The notes beneath the pieces are model-generated. The model searched no databases. It saw nothing but the letters and a program-made list of their open reading frames with translations, and had not been told where the DNA came from. A stretch of 64,000 bases of DNA. Origin: Nitrospirae bacterium JdFR-85. Lineage in GTDB: Bacteria; Nitrospirota; Thermodesulfovibrionia; Thermodesulfovibrionales; JdFR-85. Below are positions 15,676-24,178 of the stretch, piece after piece (the stretch's first letter is position 1; each line of letters opens with the position of its first letter). A program made the position numbers and the translations under genes. The stretch is taken from positions 45,095-109,094 of the forward strand of contig MTOU01000027.1 of NCBI GenBank assembly GCA_002011745.1, given 5' to 3'.

Positions 15676-17277
15676 GTGCAAATGGCGCAATATCCAGAGA
15701 GAAAATGGTATACAGGTATGCTGTCCACTGAGGACTGGTGGGCAGTATGGATTGCTGTATTTTTCTTTTTTGTCTCCCTCCTAAATATATGGGGTATAGA
15801 TTTGGTAGGATGGATTACATATCCGACAAAGTGGGTATTCAGTCCACCTGAAGGTGGTAAGGGTGCCATAAGTCATGCCTTCTATGCCTTAGGTAAAAAA
15901 TACAGTGTTACTGCTAAAGGTTTCTATAAGGGACTTGGTTGGTGGAGTATTATCTGGACATATGTGATATTCGGTACTGCTCTTACAATCGGTGCTGCCT
16001 TCATGAGATGGAATCTGAAGAGATATATAATAGGCTTCACGATTATCTACTTCCTCACAATAGCGTGCTGGTTTATCGGCCACCATGCCTTCATAGCTGC
16101 TACAAAGGTGAACAGGCACAAGTATGGGCTTGACTTCTCCTTATCTCTTGGTGGAGGCGGCTCTTTCATAATAGCGCTGATAGTAGGATTAATAATCGGA
16201 AACTTCTTCAAAGGCTTTGCAAGGTATCTGAGTGAGGCTGCAAAACCTGAATGGTACATAAAGACAGCAATTGTTACTCTTGGTGTAAAACTGGGGTATC
16301 TTCCTATTAAGCTGTCAGCATTCTCCCAAAAGCTTGGAAAACAGGCTGCTGGACTCACCTTTGAACTATTTGTGGCAGGTGCTGCAGCCACAATTGTAGC
16401 CTACCTTATCTTCTGGCCAGGAGTGTATGTAATCTCAAGAAGGCTGTTCAAACTACCAAGGCAGACTGCTGCAACCTTGGCATCTGGTATCTCTATTTGT
16501 GGTGTCTCTGCAGCAGTAGCCACAGGTGCAGCAGTAAGGGCACGTCCTGTGGTGGCTATAATGGTATCTGCCTTGGTGGTCGTCTGGGCAGTGATCGAAT
16601 TGATAATTCTGCCAGGATTCTTCACCCATATCTGGCCTGGGACAAAGGACCCACTGGTGGCAGGTGCATCAATGGGAATGGCAGTTAAGACAGACGGCGC
16701 TGATGCAGCAGCAGGTGAGTTACTTGATGAATTTATGAGAACAAAGATAGAGATTGAGACAAACGGTGCTGTGAAATGGCCTGAAGGTATCATTACCGCA
16801 AGTGCTGTTATGACCAAGGTCTGGATTGATATGTTCATAGGTATCTGGGCATTCCTGCTTGCAGTGGTATGGGTATATAAATTTGAACGACGACCAGGAG
16901 AAAGGGTACCAGCCTCGGAGATATGGCATAGATTCCCGAAGTTTGTTATTGGTTACTTCTTCTGCTGGTTCTTCCTCCTCGCCCTGTATTTTGGTCCAGG
17001 ACAGTCTGGTGCACCTGAGGCAATGCCTTTCCTGAAGAGTGTGAAGGCAGGTGCTGTACCTGTAGAGAAAGGGATGAGGAAACTCTTCTTCATGCTCACA
17101 TTCTTGAGTCTGGGTATCATTACTGACTTCAAGAAACTCCGTGAGGCACAGTTCGGAAAGATGGTCTGGGTCTACTTCGTCTCCCTCTTTGGTTTCGTCA
17201 TACCTGTTGCTATCCTAATAGGCTATCTGTTCCATCATGGAATGCAACTGCCCAATATTGCCCAGTATGTGAAGTAA
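15676..17277 (+). CDS. divergent YeiH-family (putative sulfate exporter) membrane transporter
   Basis: 533 residues with about twelve hydrophobic segments. The family signature region SGISICGVSAAVATGAAVRA lies near residues 270-289. YeiH/UPF0324 proteins are named putative sulfate exporters on thin experimental support. This member is much longer than a typical one of about 340 residues. It has an added N-terminal region with extra helices and a large polar insert (about 315-365, DGADAAAGELLDEF). AGGAGG precedes the ATG. Sulfur-oxyanion transport is a family-level guess; the sigma-54 control and haem kinase suggest a redox-linked substrate. Confidence 0.8.
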   Translation: MQMAQYPERKWYTGMLSTEDWWAVWIAVFFFFVSLLNIWGIDLVGWITYPTKWVFSPPEGGKGAISHAFYALGKKYSVTAKGFYKGLGWWSIIWTYVIFGTALTIGAAFMRWNLKRYIIGFTIIYFLTIACWFIGHHAFIAATKVNRHKYGLDFSLSLGGGGSFIIALIVGLIIGNFFKGFARYLSEAAKPEWYIKTAIVTLGVKLGYLPIKLSAFSQKLGKQAAGLTFELFVAGAAATIVAYLIFWPGVYVISRRLFKLPRQTAATLASGISICGVSAAVATGAAVRARPVVAIMVSALVVVWAVIELIILPGFFTHIWPGTKDPLVAGASMGMAVKTDGADAAAGELLDEFMRTKIEIETNGAVKWPEGIITASAVMTKVWIDMFIGIWAFLLAVVWVYKFERRPGERVPASEIWHRFPKFVIGYFFCWFFLLALYFGPGQSGAPEAMPFLKSVKAGAVPVEKGMRKLFFMLTFLSLGIITDFKKLREAQFGKMVWVYFVSLFGFVIPVAILIGYLFHHGMQLPNIAQYVK

Positions 17278-17282
17278 AATAC

Positions 17283-17322
17283 AAAGGGGTACAGAAGTCT
17301 CGAGACTTCTGTACCCCTTTTT
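17283..17322. terminator. perfect bidirectional intrinsic terminator
   Basis: A 38-base perfect palindrome (17283-17320) with arms containing GGGGTACAGAAGTCT, with A-runs on the left and T-runs on the right so it works in both directions. It separates the YeiH cassette (stop 17277) from the convergent diguanylate cyclase gene (stop 17336). Confidence 0.92.
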
Positions 17323-17335
17323 CTATACTTCTTGC

Positions 17336-18460
17336 TTAGTATCTATAAATCTCTGAATTCAACTCTTCTCTGAAAGAACAGACCCTGTTACGACCAGTTC
17401 TTTTTGCAAAATAAAGTGCCTTGTCTGCCCTGTCAATGAGAAGCTCTCTTGTAGAGGCATCTTCAGGAAAAGTGGCCACTCCAATGCTTATTGTAACCCC
17501 AACAGATCTCCCATCCAGAGACATCTTAAAAGCCTCAACCCTCTTTCTTATCCTCTCTGCTACAACCAATGCCCCCTCAAGATTAATCTCTGGCAGTATC
17601 ACTGTGAACTCCTCGCCTCCATATCTTGCAGCAATGTCAATACTCCGAATACCCTTCTTTATAATATCTGCAATATTCTTTAACATTTCGTCTCCCACAA
17701 GGTGGCCGAAGGCATCATTGAAATTTTTAAATCTATCAATATCCATCATAAGAAGGGCCAAAGGATGTCCGAACCTTTTTGCTCTGTCTATCTCTTCCTT
17801 TAACCTCTCCTGAAATGTCCTATGATTAAAAAGACCTGTAAGACCATCAGTAGAAGCCTTCTTCATCACCTCTTCATAGAGATTCACCTTCTCAATCGCA
17901 TAGGCTGCATGAAAGGCAAGATTTAAAAGGAGGTCTTCATCCTTATGGGTAAATCTGCCAGAGCTATTCTTTTTGTCTGCAGCAATCATAATCCCTATAG
18001 GCTCGCTTCTCAAAAGGATTGGCACTATTAAGACATTCTTTATTTCTGGATGTTGAGGAGGAAATCCATTAAAACCTTTCTCTTTACTGATATCATCACT
18101 TCTAATTGTTGTCACCTCTTTTATCACCTTCTTTAGAGTTCCTCCCAGTTCAAATTTACACTCCCCTGTAGGTCCAAGAGATGTATAAAACTCTACCACC
18201 CTATCGTCATCAACCAGTATTATTGCTGACTTCTCTGCTTTCAGAAGCTCTTTAATCTTCTCAACAATGATATCAAAAACCTCTTCCTTGTTGAGAATGA
18301 TATTAAGAGACGAGGCATATTCATTCAGTATATTTAGCTCTCTTATAGTCTGTAGATATTCAGTCTCCTTGATTTTATTCAATCTATATCTCTTTAAAAT
18401 AAAAAAGAGTATTATCAATACAAGGACAAGTGTCAAAGGTATGACAATATCAACGATCAC
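17336..18460 (-). CDS. membrane GAF-GGDEF diguanylate cyclase
   Basis: 374 residues: one N-terminal membrane helix (about 4-23), a GAF domain (about 45-195), and a GGDEF domain with DGLTGLFNHRTF, DIDRFKNFND and an intact GGEEF active site. An RxxD inhibitory site (RSID) lies exactly five residues before GGEEF, so it should make cyclic di-GMP with product inhibition. The start is GTG, overlapping the stop of the upstream hydrolase gene (GTGA). The c-di-GMP phosphodiesterase at 38308 is a plausible counter-enzyme. Confidence 0.92.
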   Translation of the reverse strand: MIVDIVIPLTLVLVLIILFFILKRYRLNKIKETEYLQTIRELNILNEYASSLNIILNKEEVFDIIVEKIKELLKAEKSAIILVDDDRVVEFYTSLGPTGECKFELGGTLKKVIKEVTTIRSDDISKEKGFNGFPPQHPEIKNVLIVPILLRSEPIGIMIAADKKNSSGRFTHKDEDLLLNLAFHAAYAIEKVNLYEEVMKKASTDGLTGLFNHRTFQERLKEEIDRAKRFGHPLALLMMDIDRFKNFNDAFGHLVGDEMLKNIADIIKKGIRSIDIAARYGGEEFTVILPEINLEGALVVAERIRKRVEAFKMSLDGRSVGVTISIGVATFPEDASTRELLIDRADKALYFAKRTGRNRVCSFREELNSEIYRY

Positions 18461-19416
18461 AATACTTCTCCCAAAAAATCCTTGATAGCCTCTCTTACTT
18501 CTCTATGAAACACAAGAGAGGCATGATTAAAATGAAAGTTAAGATGTCTGTCAGCATAAGGTGCTTCAGCACTCTTAATACTCACAAGTGAGTCTCCCTT
18601 GCCCTTTATAATCTCCTCAGGCAAAATAGCCTCTGGAAGATGCTCTGTTAATATGTCAGGTATTCTGAACACCTCTTCATATTTTTTGCAATTCTTATGC
18701 CATTTATATAAAGAGAAAAGGGTCGGGTTACTACCTCCGATTGACATAACCTTTATTCTTTTTAAAGCTTTGTCATTCAGAGAGTTCAAGAATGGGGAGC
18801 CTGGTGTCAACTCTTTAATCGCTTTACTATGAAGCAGATCAACTACATTTTTTACTGTCTTTGACACTACCAGCTTCTGATTTTTGCTTTGAAGAAAGGG
18901 ATTGAGAAGGCGTGTAATTGCTGAAAGATGGGTAGCAAAAGAGGCTATTTTACTTCCTCCATGGGGTGTCGCCACTGTTACTATGGCGATACATTTAATA
19001 TTTAGGTGTTCAATCGCCTTTCTTGCTACCAGCCCTCCCCTGCTATGGGTTATAAACAGGATACCCTGTTCTGTATATTTTTCATAGTAATTAAGTATCT
19101 CTTTTAGTTCTTTAATTAATATTTCAATGTCCGCAGCAGGCCTCTGTTGTGAATATGCAAGGACTGTGAATCCTTCCTTAACAAGATCATGAAATGGAGA
19201 CTCTATAATCTCAGGTAATCTTCCTAAGGTAATCTTCTTATTTTCTTCCAATCCAGAAGGAGCCTTTGCAAAGAGGAATCCTAAAGGTATTTTACCCTGC
19301 AAGAGTTTTGACTTAATAGGATCGGCCCAGAAATTTTTATCCATTCCCAGCCCATGGATAAATAGAATTAAAGGGCCTCTCTGACGCCCCCTCTTGAAAA
19401 GAATATCTCTTTTCAA
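18457..19416 (-). CDS. alpha/beta-hydrolase, lipase/PGAP1-like
   Basis: 319 residues. Early segment LILFIHGLGMDKNFW (oxyanion region), then the nucleophile elbow THSRGG near residue 125, and HFNHASLVFH near the C terminus supplying a candidate catalytic histidine. The elbow has threonine where GxSxG proteins have glycine. No signal peptide is seen, so it is probably cytoplasmic. The substrate is unknown. It lies between a coiled-coil protein and the GGDEF gene, translationally coupled to the latter. Confidence 0.75.
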   Translation of the reverse strand: MKRDILFKRGRQRGPLILFIHGLGMDKNFWADPIKSKLLQGKIPLGFLFAKAPSGLEENKKITLGRLPEIIESPFHDLVKEGFTVLAYSQQRPAADIEILIKELKEILNYYEKYTEQGILFITHSRGGLVARKAIEHLNIKCIAIVTVATPHGGSKIASFATHLSAITRLLNPFLQSKNQKLVVSKTVKNVVDLLHSKAIKELTPGSPFLNSLNDKALKRIKVMSIGGSNPTLFSLYKWHKNCKKYEEVFRIPDILTEHLPEAILPEEIIKGKGDSLVSIKSAEAPYADRHLNFHFNHASLVFHREVREAIKDFLGEVL

Positions 19417-19432
19417 TTCATTAAATGAATTT

Positions 19433-19654
19433 CTATTTTGCTCTATTAGGCTGTAGTTTTCTCAGAATCTCTGGAAACTGGCTTTTAAACTCAGGGTAGA
19501 CCCTTCCAAGAAAGAGCTTTATACCCTTAATCTCTGTGCTGAGTTCTTGATATAAGGATAAAACAGCACTGAGTTTCTGTATCTCTACCGTAAGGGTCTG
19601 TACCTCTTTCTCCAGAAGTTTTATTCTCTCCTGCAAAATCCTCTCTTCTTTCAT
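19433..19654 (-). CDS. small coiled-coil protein, function unknown
   Basis: 73 residues. A heptad-like pattern of leucines and isoleucines fills residues 1-45 (LQERIKLLEKEVQTLTVEI), followed by a short basic tail. It is preceded by AGAGGT. It lies between the 28-residue ribosomal-type gene and the hydrolase, apparently in one transcript. I recognise no family. Confidence 0.6.
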   Translation of the reverse strand: MKEERILQERIKLLEKEVQTLTVEIQKLSAVLSLYQELSTEIKGIKLFLGRVYPEFKSQFPEILRKLQPNRAK

Positions 19655-19680
19655 TAATCAATACCTCTATAAGGATTATT

Positions 19681-19767
19681 TTATCTTCTATGTTTCATTC
19701 TTCTACGGAGTTTTCTATGTTTATGTTTATTTATCTTCTTCTTACGCCACTTTTTAACACTTCCCAC
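19681..19767 (-). CDS. 28-residue AURKAIP1/COX24-domain (bS22-like) ribosomal-type protein
   Basis: GTG start at 19767 with AGGAGG seven bases upstream. The peptide begins MGSVKKWRKKKINKHKHRKL and ends RRRMKHRR. About 60% of residues are lysine or arginine, and the pattern MGSVxKxRKxKxxKHKHRKL is the hallmark of the tiny AURKAIP1/COX24 family, which includes the small-subunit protein bS22 of actinobacteria. Such genes are often missed because of size. It is the first gene of the minus-strand run to 17336. Confidence 0.8.
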   Translation of the reverse strand: MGSVKKWRKKKINKHKHRKLRRRMKHRR

Positions 19768-19906
19768 TCATTCACCTCCTTTCCTTTAAGATTTTAAAAA
19801 TTTAAAAATTAATGCCATAAATATTATACACGGTTATTCTGAAAAAATCTATTTTAAAGAGACATATTGTAAAATATACTTAACAGACAAGGGCGAGGAG
19901 TAAAAA

Positions 19907-21253
19907 ATGACAAATATTGTCAAGAAGATTGACCAATTCTTTCTGCAGGACCTGTGGAATATAGACCTCAAGAAAAGAAATAGATTAACAGGAATACTCA
20001 TCAATCTTCTTAGACTCCTATATCTCACCTTTAGAGAATTTATAAAAGGAGAACTTAATCTCAGGGCTATGAGTCTTGTATACACTACTATCCTCTCAAT
20101 TGTTCCGCTTCTTGCTGTCAGTTTCTCTGTGCTGAAGGCCTTTGGGATCCATAACCAGATTGAACCTGTGCTCCAGAATTTTTTATCACCTCTTGGGCCT
20201 AAAGGGGCAGAGCTGACAGAACGGATAATAGGTTTTGTGGAGAACATAAAAGTGGGAATACTAGGTTCTGCAGGCCTTGGCCTTTTGATATACACAGTGA
20301 TATCACTGATCAAAAAGATCGAGGATACTTTTAATCATATATGGAGGGTAAAACACACAAGGAGTTTTGCAAGAAGATTCAGTGACTATATGAGTGTGCT
20401 TCTGATAGGACCTGTACTTGTCTTCTCTGCTATGGGTATAACAGCCTCTGTTATGAGTACTTCCCTGATGAAGACCATCACCTCTGTACAACCATTGGGT
20501 ATAATTATAACCTACACGGGTAAGCTACTACCCTATGTGCTTATATGTGCTGCTTTTACTTTTATATATATCTTTGTCCCAAATACCAAGGTCAATTTCA
20601 GATCAGCCCTTGTGGGAGGCATCTTTGGAGGTGTCCTGTGGGAGAGTACAGGTTGGGCATTTGCATCCTTTGTGGTCTCCTCAACAAAATATGCAGCAAT
20701 ATACTCTGGATTCGCAATTATGATTCTATTTCTTATATGGCTCTATCTCAGCTGGCTTATTCTCTTGGTTGGTGCCTCTGTATCCTTCTACCACCAGTAT
20801 CCACAGCTTCTGTCAATTAAACCAGAAGCAATGCTCTTAAGTAATAGACTCAAGGAGAGGCTTGCACTGACCGTCATGTTCCTTATAGGAGTACACCATT
20901 ATAAAGGTAGCTCCCCTTGGAATATAAACACCTTGGTGGAGTATCTCCAAATTCCTGTTGAGCCTGTGTATGACATTGTAGAGTTGTTAAAAAAGAAGGA
21001 CTTTATAATTGAAACGAATGATGAGCCTCCAGGCTATGTGTTAAGCAAAGATATGGATACTATAAAGCTCAATGGAGTTATAAAGGCTGTAAGGACATCA
21101 GAAGAAGAGGTCTTTAATGTAGAGAAGAGACTTCCAAGGGTTTCTGGAGTAGATGAGATAATAAATAAAATAGAAGGGGCTATAGAGGAAACACTGAAAG
21201 ATCTCTCTTTAAGAGATGTAATATTGAAATACCAAAACAAAAACCTCATCTGA
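19907..21253 (+). CDS. YihY/BrkB-family inner membrane protein
   Basis: 448 residues. The N-terminal two thirds hold about six membrane helices with family segments LRAMSLVYTTILSIVPLLAV and FIYIFVPNTKVNFRSALVGG. The C-terminal cytoplasmic tail (about 310-448) contains a winged-helix-like stretch (NINTLVEYLQIPVEPVYDIV). The family was once called ribonuclease BN but is an integral membrane protein of unknown function. A GAGGAG ribosome site precedes the ATG. Confidence 0.9.
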   Translation: MTNIVKKIDQFFLQDLWNIDLKKRNRLTGILINLLRLLYLTFREFIKGELNLRAMSLVYTTILSIVPLLAVSFSVLKAFGIHNQIEPVLQNFLSPLGPKGAELTERIIGFVENIKVGILGSAGLGLLIYTVISLIKKIEDTFNHIWRVKHTRSFARRFSDYMSVLLIGPVLVFSAMGITASVMSTSLMKTITSVQPLGIIITYTGKLLPYVLICAAFTFIYIFVPNTKVNFRSALVGGIFGGVLWESTGWAFASFVVSSTKYAAIYSGFAIMILFLIWLYLSWLILLVGASVSFYHQYPQLLSIKPEAMLLSNRLKERLALTVMFLIGVHHYKGSSPWNINTLVEYLQIPVEPVYDIVELLKKKDFIIETNDEPPGYVLSKDMDTIKLNGVIKAVRTSEEEVFNVEKRLPRVSGVDEIINKIEGAIEETLKDLSLRDVILKYQNKNLI

Positions 21254-21255
21254 GC

Positions 21256-21285
21256 TTGTCTCAAGGATAGAATCTATTTTATAAT
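21256..21285 (+). promoter_or_regulatory. promoter-like site just before the 80-residue ORF
   Basis: TTGTCT (21256-21261), an 18-base spacer, then a perfect TATAAT (21280-21285). The expected start near 21292 is only two bases before the ATG at 21294, and no Shine-Dalgarno is present. If real, the transcript is leaderless. Confidence 0.5.
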
Positions 21286-21293
21286 TAAACATC

Positions 21294-21536
21294 ATGCTTA
21301 CAGAACTTATCCTTATTTTCTGTATACTCCTTTTCACCTATATACTAAATCTACCCTTTGGAATACTTAGGGCAAGGGCAAAGAGGTTTTCTCTGAAGTG
21401 GTTTCTCTATATTCATATACCTATCCCCTTTATATTTCTATTAAGAAAATTATCAAATCTTGACTATAAATATATTCCCCTTTTTGTGTTTGCTGCAGTA
21501 ATAGGACAGCTGATGGGTGGAAAGATGGAGTTCTGA
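21294..21536 (+). CDS. small membrane protein, function unknown
   Basis: 80 residues with two or three hydrophobic segments (about 2-22, 36-52, 62-75) separated by a basic loop (ARAKRFSLKW). The stop overlaps the start of the next dehydrogenase gene by one base. I recognise no family. Lack of a ribosome site and the adjacent promoter suggest leaderless translation. Confidence 0.6.
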   Translation: MLTELILIFCILLFTYILNLPFGILRARAKRFSLKWFLYIHIPIPFIFLLRKLSNLDYKYIPLFVFAAVIGQLMGGKMEF

Positions 21537-22552
21537 TGCTTCAGGCGATATTAGTATCACCAGGTAAGATTGAACTCAGAGAGACTCCTATACCAGAACC
21601 AAAAGAAGGTGAGGTACTAATTAAAGTATCAACCGCCCTAACCTGTGGTACTGACCTGAAGGCATTTCTGAGGGGACATCCCTTAATCCCTATGCCAGGA
21701 CCCTTTGGACATGAGTACAGTGGAATTATTGTAAAGACAGGAAAAGAGGTGAAGAACTTTAAAGAAGGTGACCCTGTAATGGGTGTCAATAGTGCTCCAT
21801 GTCATAGGTGCCTTTATTGCATGAAAGGACTTTATAACCTCTGTGAAAGGCTGATGGAAGAAAAAGTTCTCGGAACATACTCAGAATATCTCCTTATACC
21901 TGCACATATAGTAAAAGAAAATCTATTCCTCAAACCCGAGAATATATCCTTTACTGAGGCTGCCATACTGGAACCCCTCTCATGTGTGATCCACCCTTAT
22001 AATAAAATTGATCTTCAGGATATAGAACATGCTCTCATCATTGGTGCAGGCCCTATAGGACTGCTCCATCTCGCATTTTTAAACCTTCATAAAATAGAAG
22101 TAACAGTATTGGACAAAAACCGGAAGAGGCTCTCTATTGCCTCAGAGATGGGTGCAAAGGTTACATCAACCCCTGAGGGGATTGGAGAGATAATCCAGAA
22201 ATACACAGGTAGCCTCGGCTATGACTTGGTTGTAGAATGTACAGGACAGGTGGAAGTTTGGCAGGAGTCTGTAAATCTTGTAAGAAAAGGGGGTAGAGTT
22301 ATACTTTTTGGTGGTTGCAAACCAGGTACCACTGTAGTATATCAGACAAAGAGATTACACTATGATGAGATCACCCTCTTGGGTTCTTTCCATTTTACTC
22401 CTAAGGATGTAAGAAAGGCAGCAGAGCTTATTACTGACAAAAGGCTTGATCTCCAAAAACTTATCACATCCCAGTATTCTTTGAAAGATATAAAAAAGGC
22501 CTTTGAGCTTCTGTCCAGAGGAGAAGGGATAAAATTCGCTATACTGCCTTAA
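21536..22552 (+). CDS. zinc-dependent medium-chain dehydrogenase, first of a tandem pair
   Basis: 338 residues of the MDR/alcohol dehydrogenase family. Catalytic zinc region with C at ALTCGTDLKAF and GHEYSG. The structural zinc site is APCHRCLYCMKGLYNLC (CxxCxxC-x7-C). The NAD(P)-binding core has GAGPIGLLH (about 176). The substrate cannot be read, but threonine/sorbitol-dehydrogenase-like subfamilies fit. It overlaps the small membrane gene by one base and is followed four bases later by a paralogue. Confidence 0.88.
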   Translation: MLQAILVSPGKIELRETPIPEPKEGEVLIKVSTALTCGTDLKAFLRGHPLIPMPGPFGHEYSGIIVKTGKEVKNFKEGDPVMGVNSAPCHRCLYCMKGLYNLCERLMEEKVLGTYSEYLLIPAHIVKENLFLKPENISFTEAAILEPLSCVIHPYNKIDLQDIEHALIIGAGPIGLLHLAFLNLHKIEVTVLDKNRKRLSIASEMGAKVTSTPEGIGEIIQKYTGSLGYDLVVECTGQVEVWQESVNLVRKGGRVILFGGCKPGTTVVYQTKRLHYDEITLLGSFHFTPKDVRKAAELITDKRLDLQKLITSQYSLKDIKKAFELLSRGEGIKFAILP

Positions 22553-22556
22553 GATC

Positions 22557-23579
22557 ATGAAAGTAGCAAGGCTTTATAAATTTGGAGATATAAGGATCGA
22601 AGAAGAACCTATACCCAAGGTTTCTAAGGGTGAAGCATTGATAAAGACAGGGGCATGCGGAATATGCACTGGTGATGTGATGCCCTGGTATATTGAGAAG
22701 AAGGCCCCCCTTGTGCTTGGACATGAACCAGCAGGTGAGATTGTAGAGATAGGCAGAGGAGTGAGGGATTTTAAAGAAGGTGATAGAGTATTTGTCCATC
22801 ATCATGCACCCTGTATGAGCTGTAGATACTGTATGAGAGGAGACCATGTGCAATGTGAGGCATGGAGAAGATCAAAGATCATCCCAGGAGGTATATCTGA
22901 ATACATACTTGTGCCAGAGCAGAACTTGAGGGTGGATACCCTTAAGCTGCCTGATGGAATGAGTTTTGAAGCAGCCACCCTTATAGAACCTACTGCGTGT
23001 GTGGTTAAATCACTAAGGAGAGCACTTATAAAAGAGGGAGATACTCTGCTCGTTATCGGCCTGGGTATTATGGGGATGCTTCATATTGCCTTGGCAAGAC
23101 ACTATGGTGTCAATACAATAATTGGTGCAGACATGGTTTCTTTTAGATTAAAAAAGGCCCTTGAAGCCGGTGCTGACTACACAATAGATGTAAACAAAGA
23201 AGACCTCAGAGATGCTGTCTACAGAATAACAGGAGGAAGAGGTCCTGAGATTGTTATAGTTGGCCCCTATAGTATTCAGGCGATAGAGACCGCCATAGAG
23301 ACAGTAGGCAGAGGAGGTACTGTGGTCTTCTTCACACCTACCCCTCCAGGTGAGACTCTTTCAGTGGAACCAAACTATCTATATTTCAGAGATATAAACC
23401 TTATAACATCCTATTCCTGTGGTCCTGAGGATACACGAGAGGCCATGAAATTAATAGAGGTTGGTGTAATAGAAGCTGAAAAATTTATTACCCACAGATT
23501 TCCCATAGAGAAAACCTCTGAAGCGTATAACCTTGTGGCAAAGGCAGAAGAGTCACTTAAAGTCGTTATACTATTCTGA
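22557..23579 (+). CDS. zinc-dependent medium-chain dehydrogenase, second of a tandem pair
   Basis: 340 residues, paralogous to the preceding gene. Catalytic cysteine in GACGICTGDV, LGHEPAGE, structural site APCMSCRYCMRGDHVQC, and nucleotide fold GLGIMGMLHI. The two proteins are similar in layout but clearly diverged, so they may act on successive substrates or form a hetero-oligomer; that is inference. Its end overlaps the convergent cyclophilin-like gene by nine bases. Confidence 0.88.
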   Translation: MKVARLYKFGDIRIEEEPIPKVSKGEALIKTGACGICTGDVMPWYIEKKAPLVLGHEPAGEIVEIGRGVRDFKEGDRVFVHHHAPCMSCRYCMRGDHVQCEAWRRSKIIPGGISEYILVPEQNLRVDTLKLPDGMSFEAATLIEPTACVVKSLRRALIKEGDTLLVIGLGIMGMLHIALARHYGVNTIIGADMVSFRLKKALEAGADYTIDVNKEDLRDAVYRITGGRGPEIVIVGPYSIQAIETAIETVGRGGTVVFFTPTPPGETLSVEPNYLYFRDINLITSYSCGPEDTREAMKLIEVGVIEAEKFITHRFPIEKTSEAYNLVAKAEESLKVVILF

Positions 23580-23948
23580 CCTTGTAAGGATTATCTTCTC
23601 TGCTCCCTTGTATTCCTTCAGTCTCTCTGCACCAGATGGGATTCTCCCTATAATATTCACTTCACTGGCTGGTACAGGCTTGTCTGTGGTGCTCATTGGT
23701 GTAGGACCAAAGAATATGGCGATTGCCCTGCCAGGAGGCCAGTATCCAATATCCCCTATATTCACATCTGTTGTGGCAGTCTCATCAAGCTCCATCGAAA
23801 GATCTATCTCAAAATAAAACTCATCTCCCCAGACATTAAAGGAACTCTCAATCGGAAGCATCTCTGAAACAGCCCTTCCTGTAGGAGTATCAAACAGGAG
23901 GGCATCAAGTACAAGATCACCTATCTTTATCTTTACAGGTACAGACAT
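23571..23948 (-). CDS. cyclophilin-like fold protein (TM1367-type)
   Basis: 125 residues. Segments LVLDALLFDTPTGRAVSEMLP, IGDIGYWPPGRAIAIFFGPTP and a C-terminal NIIGRI match the small bacterial cyclophilin-like family exemplified by Thermotoga TM1367. Members have the fold but no proven prolyl isomerase activity. It is a single gene on the minus strand, convergent with the dehydrogenase pair. Confidence 0.8.
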   Translation of the reverse strand: MSVPVKIKIGDLVLDALLFDTPTGRAVSEMLPIESSFNVWGDEFYFEIDLSMELDETATTDVNIGDIGYWPPGRAIAIFFGPTPMSTTDKPVPASEVNIIGRIPSGAERLKEYKGAEKIILTRSE

Positions 23949-24005
23949 CCTGTTACCCCTTTCTGTGTATGATTGTTTTTAATATATCATATTTGAGGAA
24001 ATTAT

Positions 24006-24132
24006 TTATACATCAAAATATTATTATATTAATATCAAGGACTTAGTTAGCCATTGTTAAATCGTTACTTTAATAATGCAAGCTCCTAAACTCAATTTTG
24101 GGGTAGCAATTATACATCAAAGATGATATAAT
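24006..24132 (+). promoter_or_regulatory. hemY promoter with 12-base direct repeats
   Basis: An extended -10 element TGATATAAT (24124-24132) lies about 47 bases before the hemY-type gene's ATG and lacks a good -35. The 12-mer TTATACATCAAA occurs at 24006-24017 and again at 24110-24121, the second copy lying in the -35 position. This is the layout of an activator binding site replacing a weak -35. The remainder of this 230-base gap is AT-rich with nothing else recognised. Confidence 0.45.
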
Positions 24133-24178
24133 TAAAATAGATGTCCCCCCGAGTAAGGGCAGATAGGAGTCTCCTGAG

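Noticed and set aside
17283..17320. Perfect 38-base palindrome as a possible operator or attachment site
   Set aside because: It lies between convergent stop codons with A- and T-runs on either side, which is exactly a bidirectional terminator.
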